From Thalassotalea algicola (lineage in GTDB: Bacteria > Pseudomonadota > Gammaproteobacteria > Enterobacterales > Alteromonadaceae): 64,000 nt of DNA. The stretch is from positions 394,573 through 458,572 of the forward strand of contig NZ_JABBXH010000002.1 in the NCBI RefSeq assembly GCF_012932965.1. Reading direction: 5' to 3'. Numbering within the stretch: the stretch's first letter is position 1; each line of letters opens with the position of its first letter. The notes under the pieces are model-generated. The model saw nothing but the letters and a program-made list of their open reading frames with translations. It was not told the DNA's origin and did not search any database. The position numbers and the translations under genes were made by a program. Below, piece by piece: positions 54,402 to 62,321 of this stretch.

Positions 54402-54935
54402 ATGCACCGCGTAGAAGATATTATTGCTATTTTTAATGACACGTTTTTTGCTTCTTTCAATACTAAATTAGTTAAAGGTGAAAACGAACCCATTTACTTG
54501 CCAGCTAACGGTGATGTTGAACATCACCGTATTATTTTTGCGCATGGCTACTATGCTAGTGCGTTGCATGAAATAGCCCATTGGTGTGTTGCAGGCGCCG
54601 AACGAAGATTGCTTGAAGATTTTGGTTATTGGTATGAGCCAGATGGCAGAACCGCAGAGCAACAAGCACTTTTTGAAAAAGTAGAAATAAAACCACAAGC
54701 CATTGAATGGGGTCTTTGTGTCGCCGCCGATAAAAAATTTAGGGTGTCGGCAGATAACTTAAATGGAGCAGAGCCCGATTATGAAAGGTTTCAATCATCG
54801 GTGTTTGAACAAGTTAAAATTTACCTGTCAGTCGGCTTTCCTTCAAGAGCAGTTAAGCTAATGGAGGCATTATCTGCATTTTACCAAACAAAGACGCCTA
54901 TGACCGAGCAAGACTTTATAAGAGTAGCTAAATGA
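54402..54935 (+). CDS. epmC: Elongation factor P hydroxylase EpmC
   Basis: 177 aa from the ATG at 54402 (MHRVEDIIAIFNDTF), aligned with the usual YfcM start. The family hydroxylates the beta-lysyl-lysine of EF-P. Conserved segments are LPANGDVEHHRIIFAHGYYASALHEIAHWC and DFGYWYEPDGRTAEQQ, with the metal-binding HExxH-like HEIAH. The stop overlaps the next gene by 4 bases (ATGA), so the two are coupled. EF-P and EpmA/EpmB are not in the window. Confidence 0.95.
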   Translation: MHRVEDIIAIFNDTFFASFNTKLVKGENEPIYLPANGDVEHHRIIFAHGYYASALHEIAHWCVAGAERRLLEDFGYWYEPDGRTAEQQALFEKVEIKPQAIEWGLCVAADKKFRVSADNLNGAEPDYERFQSSVFEQVKIYLSVGFPSRAVKLMEALSAFYQTKTPMTEQDFIRVAK

Positions 54936-56074
54936 CATCAAAATTTAAGTTGGGGCTAATTATTAATCCCATTGCAGGCATAGGTGGCAGTGTTGCCTTA
55001 AAAGGTAGTGACGGAGAAGGGATCGCAGAAAAAGCGCTTTCTTTGGGCGCGGAAGCTAAGGCCAATAAACGGACCGCAACTGCGCTTGCTGTGTTATTAC
55101 CCTACAAAGCGCAAATAGAAGTTTTGACGGTAAACGGTGATATGGGCGAACAACGTGCTGTAGAACTTGGCTTCAATACCCAGGTTTGTTACACCGCTCA
55201 AAGTCCAACTCAAGCCCAAGATACTGAAAATGCTGTCAACGCGTTATTAGCAAATAACGTTGATATTATTCTCTTTGCTGGCGGTGATGGTACTGCTCGC
55301 AATGTTTGTTCGCAAGTTGCTGATAAGTGTCCTGTTCTGGGGGTTCCTGCAGGTTGTAAAATTCATTCTGGTGTTTATGCGGTTACGCCTAAAGCCGCCG
55401 GCCGAGTCATTGAAATGATGGTTACACATCAACTTGTCACTCTATCAGAGGCTGATGTGATGGATATTGATGAGTCCTTGTTTCGAGATGGCATTGTGAA
55501 AGCCAAGCGCTATGGTGAAATGAAAGTCCCTATTGAACTGCGCTATATGCAGGCCACGAAATCTGGGGGTAAAGAATCAGATGAATTGGTACTTCAAGAT
55601 ATTGCTGCCCACGTTATCGATGAAGTCGACGATAGTTTAACGGTAATTGGCTCTGGCTCAACAACGGCCTTTGTTATGGAAGAGCAAGGTTTGGAAAATA
55701 CGTTACTGGGTGTTGACCTAATCCAAGACCAATCGGTTATTGCCAATGATCTCACCGAATCGCAATTGTGGGAACTCCTTGAAAAGTTAGGTAAAAATAA
55801 TGAAAGCCCAATAAGGCTAGTCATTACCTTAATTGGTGGGCAAGGTCATATTTTCGGCCGTGGTAATCAACAATTGAGTCCAAGAGTCATTCGAAAAATA
55901 GGCATCGATAACATACTCATTATTGCGACGAAATCTAAATTAAGTGCGCTGGAGTCAAGACCATTAATAGCAGATACCGGTGATGAACTATTAGATAAAG
56001 AATTGAGTGGTTTTTTACCGATAATTACAGGGTACAAAGATCAAGTGCTTTATCCTGTTGCTAGTCCAGAATAA
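54932..56074 (+). CDS. ATP-NAD kinase-like protein (COG3199 type)
   Basis: 380 aa. The N-terminal domain has the NAD-kinase motif GGDGTARNV (117-125) and LIINPIAGIGGSVALKGSDG. The family, often called ATP-NAD/AcoX kinase, is larger than NadK and its physiological role is unclear. A true NadK is encoded at 45484-46365, so this is not the essential NAD kinase. It is translationally coupled to epmC (4-base overlap) and precedes yfcL, an arrangement seen in many gammaproteobacteria. Confidence 0.9.
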   Translation: MTSKFKLGLIINPIAGIGGSVALKGSDGEGIAEKALSLGAEAKANKRTATALAVLLPYKAQIEVLTVNGDMGEQRAVELGFNTQVCYTAQSPTQAQDTENAVNALLANNVDIILFAGGDGTARNVCSQVADKCPVLGVPAGCKIHSGVYAVTPKAAGRVIEMMVTHQLVTLSEADVMDIDESLFRDGIVKAKRYGEMKVPIELRYMQATKSGGKESDELVLQDIAAHVIDEVDDSLTVIGSGSTTAFVMEEQGLENTLLGVDLIQDQSVIANDLTESQLWELLEKLGKNNESPIRLVITLIGGQGHIFGRGNQQLSPRVIRKIGIDNILIIATKSKLSALESRPLIADTGDELLDKELSGFLPIITGYKDQVLYPVASPE

Positions 56075-56099
56075 GTAAAAGATATACTAAGGAATTCCA

Positions 56100-56372
56100 T
56101 TGAACTTTGAAAATTTAACCGCGCTTTACCATTACTTTGATCAATTAGCTGATCATGAAGAAGATGATGATCTATTGTTTGCCTCAAGTTATATAAGAGG
56201 TTTCATCGCGTTATCAGCCAGTGAACTAGGTAATGAATCTCAACCACTTTCTGCGCAACTTGCAGGCAATGTAAGCGAACAACTAGCAAGTTCAAAGCAT
56301 GAATTGACACCTCAAGATCAAGTTTTGGTCAATAATTATTGGCAGCAGTTACTTCCTAGCTTTAAATACTAG
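56100..56372 (+). CDS. yfcL: YfcL family protein (TTG start)
   Basis: 90 aa starting with TTG at 56100, with AAGGA eight bases upstream; no in-frame ATG is available. The sequence ADHEEDDDLLFASSYIRGFIALS matches the YfcL family, small cytosolic proteins of unknown function. It ends 21 bases from the convergent mnmC end. The order epmC, yfcL, mnmC, fabB is as in E. coli. Confidence 0.88.
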   Translation: MNFENLTALYHYFDQLADHEEDDDLLFASSYIRGFIALSASELGNESQPLSAQLAGNVSEQLASSKHELTPQDQVLVNNYWQQLLPSFKY

Positions 56373-56393
56373 GTGTTAGCTGATAAGTGTTAA

Positions 56394-58388
56394 TTACTCT
56401 GGCTTAAGTTTTCTTTTGATAATATCTTTAACGATAAAGCGGTTGGCAGATAAGTTAAAGCGCATTTTGTTATCTACAGGGTAAGGTAGATTACACAAAT
56501 CTGCTACTAAAATGTCAGCAATTAAAGGTGCAGAACAAAGCCCTCGAGCGCCTAGCCCCGACATGACATAAAGGCTTTTGTAATAGGGCGCTGGTGTATG
56601 AATTTTCCAGTTTTTATCTTCTGCTAGTTTGCCGTAAATTTCAGTGTGCTCTTTAATAATCGGCACTGGACCGGCGATGGGTAGGTGATCAGGTGTAGTA
56701 GCCCTTAATCGTGCTTTACTGCCAATGATATGGCTTAGCTCTATACGCGGTAATTCAGGTAAAGCTTCACTGACCATATTGATATTAAATTGATCATCAT
56801 CTGCTCTTGAATGCGTATCACGATCATTTTTATTAAAGGTTGCCCCAATACAAAATTTACCCTGATGTACTGGTGTCATATAACCTTTATGACAAATCAC
56901 TGTTTGCAGTTGCTGTGAATAATGTTCAGTACTAACTTCTGAAACTTGTCCACGCACTGGGGTCAGCGGCAACTGGTTGATAGGTCTTAGTAAGTTGCTT
57001 TCTGCTCCGCCACATACTATCAATACCGATGCTTCAAGTAGACCTTTGTTTGTTGTTAACTGCCAACGATTGTCTGCTTTTTGCGATATTTCACTCACAT
57101 CAATATTATGCTTTATTTTGACTTGCCCAATATCACTAGCAGCTTTAAATAATACTTTAACCAGTTCACTAGGAGCTATCCAACCTGCTTGAGGCATGAA
57201 CATACCGCCGTTATTTAACGTAACACCGGCAAGTGCGCTCGCTTTAGCTGCCGAAACTCCTAGAATGATGTTTTCTGGCCACACAGGCTTTTGCTCAAAT
57301 TTATGTTGGCGTTTTTGAAGAGGTTCTTTAAAAGACAATTCAAGTAATCCACACCACTGATGTGCAAAGGTATATCCGGCTGCTAAAAGCTCATCATAAA
57401 CTTCTCTAGCTCTTAATAATGCCGAAACATAAAACTCACTAATTTCATCTTGCTTTAGGTGAATAAGTGGGTAAAGGGCACCAATTGCGTTACTGGACGC
57501 ACCTTGCGCAATTTCTTCATCCTTGCATATTAAGGTGACTTTGACACCTTGTTTTACCAAAAGATAAGTTAAGCAAGCAGAAGCGATCCCGCCACCAATT
57601 ATCGTTACGTGCTGTGCTTTATTTACGCTTGGCCTCAGCATATAGCCTTTCCCTGAACTAGATGCTTGTTGGAATTTTGCCACTAAAGTTTGTTTCTTTT
57701 TCCCTGGCGTTAGCTTTTTCATCACCCTAAAGCCAACGTTTGTTAAATGCCGTCTAACAAAACCTGCGACGGTAAAGGTCGCTAAAGTTGCATCGTCTGC
57801 TGATAATCGTGCTATTTGTTCAAATAATCCTTCGCTCCACATTTCCATATTTTGAGCAGGTGAGAAACCATCGAGATACCAAGCATTGATTTTGCCGTTT
57901 TTAGCCAAATTAAGTGTTGATAATGCGCTTGTAGCATCGTCAAATAATATTGTTAGCTTCAGCTTGCCATTGAGTAAGCTTATTTCACATTTTTCTTTTG
58001 GGGTGTCTGGGTAGTGTGCAAGCGTTTGGTTAATAATGGGTTGCAAGTCAGGCCACATTTTAAGGCTTTGTGCTATTTGAGCCTTACTTAAAGGATATTT
58101 TTCAACGCTGATAAAGTGAATGTTAGTAACGTCAGCTTCATCTTTGTTTGTTATGGCTTGTAGTAATTTATATGCGGTAAGAAAAAAGTTAAGTCCTGTG
58201 CCGAATCCTGTTTCGCCAATAATTAACGGTTGTTTTGAGTTATAAATACGCGCGTTAATTTGATTGCCTTCGATAAAAACCTGTTCGCTTTGCTGACAGC
58301 CAGATTCTGTATCGAAATAAATATCATCAAATTGTAAAGAGTATGGTGCACCATTATCTTGAAAAGAAATTTGCGAATTATAGGACAC
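56394..58388 (-). CDS. mnmC: Bifunctional tRNA mnm5s2U34 synthase MnmC
   Basis: 664 aa, two domains. The N-terminal ~235 residues are the SAM-dependent methyltransferase (IGETGFGTGLNFFLTAYKL and AWYLDGFSPAQNMEMW). The C-terminal ~400 residues are the FAD oxidoreductase (VTIIGGGIASACLTYLLVKQG at about 262) that removes the carboxymethyl group. Together they finish mnm5s2U at the tRNA wobble base, relevant for the Gln tRNAs with UUG anticodons in this window. It is divergent from fabB. Confidence 0.96.
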   Translation of the reverse strand: MSYNSQISFQDNGAPYSLQFDDIYFDTESGCQQSEQVFIEGNQINARIYNSKQPLIIGETGFGTGLNFFLTAYKLLQAITNKDEADVTNIHFISVEKYPLSKAQIAQSLKMWPDLQPIINQTLAHYPDTPKEKCEISLLNGKLKLTILFDDATSALSTLNLAKNGKINAWYLDGFSPAQNMEMWSEGLFEQIARLSADDATLATFTVAGFVRRHLTNVGFRVMKKLTPGKKKQTLVAKFQQASSSGKGYMLRPSVNKAQHVTIIGGGIASACLTYLLVKQGVKVTLICKDEEIAQGASSNAIGALYPLIHLKQDEISEFYVSALLRAREVYDELLAAGYTFAHQWCGLLELSFKEPLQKRQHKFEQKPVWPENIILGVSAAKASALAGVTLNNGGMFMPQAGWIAPSELVKVLFKAASDIGQVKIKHNIDVSEISQKADNRWQLTTNKGLLEASVLIVCGGAESNLLRPINQLPLTPVRGQVSEVSTEHYSQQLQTVICHKGYMTPVHQGKFCIGATFNKNDRDTHSRADDDQFNINMVSEALPELPRIELSHIIGSKARLRATTPDHLPIAGPVPIIKEHTEIYGKLAEDKNWKIHTPAPYYKSLYVMSGLGARGLCSAPLIADILVADLCNLPYPVDNKMRFNLSANRFIVKDIIKRKLKPE

Positions 58389-58501
58389 GGTTAATTTTAT
58401 TGCATTGAAACAATTTGACCGCTATTTTATCGTGAATTCATTCGTAAAGTCATGAAATAACGACCTATAGCAATCACTATTCTTTGCGCTAGAGCAAAAC
58501 C

Positions 58502-58519
58502 AGCGTACAAGTGTACACT
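58502..58519. promoter_or_regulatory. FabR-like operator of fabB
   Basis: AGCGTACAAGTGTACACT is a near-palindrome (AG-Y-GTACA around a two-base centre) close to the known FabR operator of fabA and fabB. It lies 71 bases before fabB and overlaps the FadR-like site. Confidence 0.75.
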
Positions 58520-58531
58520 GGATAGACCAGT
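58517..58531. promoter_or_regulatory. FadR-like operator of fabB
   Basis: ACTGGATAGACCAGT is a near-palindrome differing at two positions from ACTGGTCNGACCAGT, the FadR consensus. FadR activates fabB in E. coli. The placement right next to the FabR-like site is the same arrangement as there. Confidence 0.7.
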
Positions 58532-58589
58532 ATTGTCGGTAAAAGTCGTTATTATATGCCGGTTTTTTTAGTCAAAGATGGTTTAGATA

Positions 58590-59801
58590 ATGAAACGTGT
58601 CGTGATCACAGGTTTAGGAATTGTTTCTAGTATTGGTAACAATGCCAAGGAAGTATTAGGTTCATTAAAAGAAGGCAAATCAGGCATCTCACGCTCTGAA
58701 AGCTTTGAAGAAGTAGGTTTACGTAGTCAAGTTTGGGGTAAACCTGAAATTGAATTAAAAGAGCATATTGATCGTAAAGCGATGCGTTTTATGGGAGACG
58801 CTTCAGCATATGCTTATATAGCGATGAATCAAGCCATTGAAGATTCAAAATTAACTCCTGAGCAAGTCTCAAATATACGTACAGGTATTGTTGCTGGCTC
58901 TGGTGGAGCATCTTCTGCAAATGTTGTGGCTTCAGCAGATACTTTACGTGCAAAAGGCGTTAAACGTGTAGGGCCATATGCGGTTCCAAAAACTATGTCG
59001 AGTACGATTTCTGCATGTTTAGCGACACCATTTAAAATTTTAGGTGTTAACTACTCAATTAGCTCTGCATGTGCAACCTCTGCTCATTGTATTGGCCATG
59101 CAATGGAATTGATTCAGTTAGGCAAACAAGATGTTGTGTTTGCTGGTGGTGGTGAAGAAGTTGATTGGTCACTAGCCATGATGTTTGATGGTATGGGCGC
59201 TTTATCTACTAAATATAATGACACACCTGAACAAGCTTCTCGTACTTATGATGCAGACCGCGACGGTTTCGTTATCTCTGGCGGTGGCGGTATGGTAGTT
59301 GTTGAAGAGCTTGAGCATGCACTTGCTCGAGGTGCACATATTTATGCTGAGCTAGTGGGCTACGGTGCTACATCTGATGGCTTTGACATGGTTGCACCAA
59401 GTGGTGAAGGTGCTGTTCGTTGTATGCAAATGGCAATGGACGGGGTTGAAGGTAAAGTAGATTACTTAAACACTCATGGTACGTCAACGCCTGTTGGCGA
59501 TGTGAAAGAGTTGGGCGCAATCCAAGAAGTGTTTGGCAACGACTCTCCTGCGATTAGTGCAACTAAAGCAATGACAGGTCACGCTCTAGGTGCTGCTGGC
59601 GTGCATGAAGCTATATACTCAATACTAATGATGGAAAACAACTTTGTTGCTCCATCAATCAATGTGAATACTTTAGATGAAAAAGCTGAAGGTTTAGACA
59701 TTGTTAAAGAAACTAGAGAGGCAGAACTTGATTTAGTTATGTCGAACAGCTTTGGTTTCGGTGGTACGAACTCGACGTTGGTGTTCAAAAAGTACCAGTA
59801 A
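58590..59801 (+). CDS. fabB: 3-oxoacyl-ACP synthase I (FabB)
   Basis: 403 aa. KAS I elongates fatty acids and is needed for unsaturated chains. The catalytic Cys is in [13 protein letters not shown] (C161), and the His pair is in [12 protein letters not shown] and [13 protein letters not shown]. It is flanked upstream by overlapping FabR-like and FadR-like sites and ends before a terminator. It is divergent from mnmC, as in E. coli. Confidence 0.97.
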   Translation: MKRVVITGLGIVSSIGNNAKEVLGSLKEGKSGISRSESFEEVGLRSQVWGKPEIELKEHIDRKAMRFMGDASAYAYIAMNQAIEDSKLTPEQVSNIRTGIVAGSGGASSANVVASADTLRAKGVKRVGPYAVPKTMSSTISACLATPFKILGVNYSISSACATSAHCIGHAMELIQLGKQDVVFAGGGEEVDWSLAMMFDGMGALSTKYNDTPEQASRTYDADRDGFVISGGGGMVVVEELEHALARGAHIYAELVGYGATSDGFDMVAPSGEGAVRCMQMAMDGVEGKVDYLNTHGTSTPVGDVKELGAIQEVFGNDSPAISATKAMTGHALGAAGVHEAIYSILMMENNFVAPSINVNTLDEKAEGLDIVKETREAELDLVMSNSFGFGGTNSTLVFKKYQ

Positions 59802-59821
59802 TACATTAAGTTTTACTTAAT

Positions 59822-59852
59822 AAAAGCCAATCATTAAAGATTGGCTTTTTTG
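59822..59852 (+). terminator. Terminator of fabB
   Basis: AAAAGCCAATC (59822-59832) pairs with GATTGGCTTTT, followed by more T. Confidence 0.9.
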
Positions 59853-59903
59853 TTTCTGCTTCCCTGTTAGAATACCGCTAAATTTTTAGTTTAATTATCA
59901 TTT

Positions 59904-61052
59904 ATGAAGATTCTTTTTGATGAAAATATGCCATTTGCCCGAGAATTCTTTGAGAACTTTGGTGCAAAGGAAAATGAGCTTGTTTCGTTTAAAGGACGTG
60001 AATTAACCGCCGAGCAACTTATTGATGCTGATGTGTTACTTGTTCGTTCAATTACGCAAGTAAATGAACAGCTATTAAATGATGCACGTAAGCTTAAGTT
60101 TGTTGGTACAGCAACAATCGGTGTTGATCATATCGATCGAGCATATCTAGCTAGTCGAAATATAGCATTTTCTTCATCTCCTGGCTGCAATGCCATTTCC
60201 GTGGCGGAGTACGTTGTATCAGCTTTAGTGGTATTAGCAGAAAAATACCTCTTTGCATTAACAGACAAAACAATTGGAATTATTGGCGCAGGAAATACCG
60301 GAACGCGTTTAAGTGAAAAGCTAGAAGCACTAGGGGTAAACTACAAGCTGTGTGACCCTCTATTGAATGATGCGGGTGATAACCGAGCTTTTTCGACGCT
60401 AGAAGAAGCACTTGCCTGTGATGTAATTTCACTGCATGTACCTTTAACTCGAGAAGGGAGTAATCCTACATATCATTTACTTAATGATGAGCGTATTACA
60501 GCGTTAAGTGATGAGCAGATAGTAATCAATGCTTGTCGCGGGGAAGTTATTGATAATAAAGCGCTGCTTAGCTTTAAGCGGCAAGGGGCGGCCACTCGTT
60601 TAGTGTTAGATGTTTGGGAAAACGAACCGAATATTTTATCCGAGCTGATTCCTTTTACTGAACTATCGACAGCCCATATTGCAGGCTACAGTTTGGAAGG
60701 TAAGGCGCGTGGTACAGAAATGCTTTATCAAGCACTAGCTAAAGTATTTGATTTTAAAGTAGAAAAATCGCTTAGTCAGTTTTTGCCTAAGCCTTCAATA
60801 AATCGAATAAAAATAAATCAAGATTTTGACGAAATTTTGCTAAACCAAGTGGTAAAAATGGTATACGATGTCAGACGTGACGATGCCATCTTTCGTCAAC
60901 AATTATCACGCTTTGGCTTTGACCATATTAGAAAAACCTACCCAGCTCGCAGGGAATTTTCTTCTGTGGCTATAGCAAGCGAAAATACTGAGTTGAACTC
61001 GCTGTTTCAGCTTGGCTTTGAACGACTGTGCAAAATAGAGGAAGAACAATAG
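59904..61052 (+). CDS. pdxB: 4-phosphoerythronate dehydrogenase (PdxB)
   Basis: 382 aa. PdxB oxidises 4-phosphoerythronate in the DXP-independent branch of pyridoxal phosphate synthesis. The NAD-binding motif is GIIGAGNTGTRL (about 125). The catalytic Arg is in INACRGEVID and the His in TAHIAGYSLEGK. A C-terminal DUF3410 dimerisation region is present. The asd gene starts 1 base after its stop, so they form an operon. Confidence 0.96.
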   Translation: MKILFDENMPFAREFFENFGAKENELVSFKGRELTAEQLIDADVLLVRSITQVNEQLLNDARKLKFVGTATIGVDHIDRAYLASRNIAFSSSPGCNAISVAEYVVSALVVLAEKYLFALTDKTIGIIGAGNTGTRLSEKLEALGVNYKLCDPLLNDAGDNRAFSTLEEALACDVISLHVPLTREGSNPTYHLLNDERITALSDEQIVINACRGEVIDNKALLSFKRQGAATRLVLDVWENEPNILSELIPFTELSTAHIAGYSLEGKARGTEMLYQALAKVFDFKVEKSLSQFLPKPSINRIKINQDFDEILLNQVVKMVYDVRRDDAIFRQQLSRFGFDHIRKTYPARREFSSVAIASENTELNSLFQLGFERLCKIEEEQ

Positions 61053-61053
61053 C

Positions 61054-62073
61054 ATGGCACAAAAATTTGATGTATGTGTCCTAGGGGCAACAGGCCTTGT
61101 AGGTAAAACAATTCTTGAAATTCTTGAACAGAGAGATTTCCCAGTAAATAAAGTCTACCCATTAGCTAGCGCGCGCTCAGCGGGGCAGTTTATTGAGTTT
61201 AATGGTGAAAGTATTGAAGTACTTGATGCAGATAACTTTGATTGGAGCTTAGCTCAAATCGGTTTTTTCTCTGCAGGTGGTGCGACTTCTGCAAAGTATG
61301 CACCAATGGCGGGTGACGCGGGCTGTATCGTAATTGATAACACGTCTGAATATAGATACGAAGCAGACATTCCGCTAGTTGTTCCTGAAGTAAACCCTGA
61401 TGCATTAGCAGATTATCGTAATCGTAATATTATTGCTAATCCTAACTGTTCTACGATTCAAATGATGGTGGCGTTAAAGCCAATTCAAGAAGCGGTAGGA
61501 ATTGATCGCATTAATGTATGCACATATCAATCAGTATCTGGTGCTGGTAAAGAAGCAATGGATGAGCTGGCGAAACAATGTGCTGACTTATTAAGTGGTA
61601 AGCCAATAGAGCCTAAGAGTTTTTCACGTCAAATCGCATTTAACGTAATTCCTCAAATTGATGTATTCCAAGACAATGGTTACACCAAAGAAGAAATGAA
61701 AATGGTGTGGGAGACTAAAAAAATATTGGGTGATGACAGTATTTTGGTAAACCCGACTGCTGTTCGTGTACCCGTATTCTTCGGCCATGCTGAAGCGATT
61801 CATATTGAAACACGTACTCAAACTTCAGCTGAAGAAGTTAAAGAGTTATTGAAAAATGCCCCTGGTTTGGTTGTTTGTGAAGCTGACGAAGACTTCCCTA
61901 CGCAAATTGGTGATGCTAGCGGTAAAGATGAAACATATGTTGGCCGTATTCGAGAAGATATTAGCCATCCAAATGGTATTAACTTATGGGTTGTGGCTGA
62001 TAATGTACGTAAAGGAGCGGCAACAAATAGCATTCAAATTGCCGAATTATTGATAGAACAGTACCTTTCATAA
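61054..62073 (+). CDS. asd: Aspartate-semialdehyde dehydrogenase
   Basis: 339 aa. It reduces aspartyl-phosphate to the semialdehyde for Lys, Thr and Met synthesis. The NADP motif GATGLVGKT (11-19), the catalytic Cys132 in IIANPNCSTIQ, and the base region RVPVFFGHAEAIHIE are present. In E. coli the gene at this position is the Usg paralogue. Here the catalytic residues are intact, so a functional Asd is likely. It lies between pdxB (1-base gap) and fimV. Confidence 0.93.
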   Translation: MAQKFDVCVLGATGLVGKTILEILEQRDFPVNKVYPLASARSAGQFIEFNGESIEVLDADNFDWSLAQIGFFSAGGATSAKYAPMAGDAGCIVIDNTSEYRYEADIPLVVPEVNPDALADYRNRNIIANPNCSTIQMMVALKPIQEAVGIDRINVCTYQSVSGAGKEAMDELAKQCADLLSGKPIEPKSFSRQIAFNVIPQIDVFQDNGYTKEEMKMVWETKKILGDDSILVNPTAVRVPVFFGHAEAIHIETRTQTSAEEVKELLKNAPGLVVCEADEDFPTQIGDASGKDETYVGRIREDISHPNGINLWVVADNVRKGAATNSIQIAELLIEQYLS

Positions 62074-62104
62074 CTAAAAATTAATTTTTTAGTAAAGATA
62101 TTGA

Positions 62105-62148
62105 GGAGTTAGCCGTTAAAAGTAATGGTTAGCTCCTTTTTTATTTTT
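62105..62148 (+). terminator. Terminator of pdxB-asd
   Basis: GGAGTTAGCC (62105-62114) and GGTTAGCTCC (62127-62136) pair fully when G-U wobbles are counted, followed by TTTTTTATTTTT. Confidence 0.85.
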
Positions 62149-62321
62149 ATAAAGTTGCTAAGTTTTGATAAGTTTAAACGTGATAAGAATAGGGCCTTAT
62201 CGCCAACTATTTAATTGAATAGCATGGTATTTATATAAGAGTTGGAATAAACTTTGCTTTTAATTTTTCGTGCGTAACTGCCAATTTTTTGGCAATAAAG
62301 ATAATAACTAGGAAAGAATTA

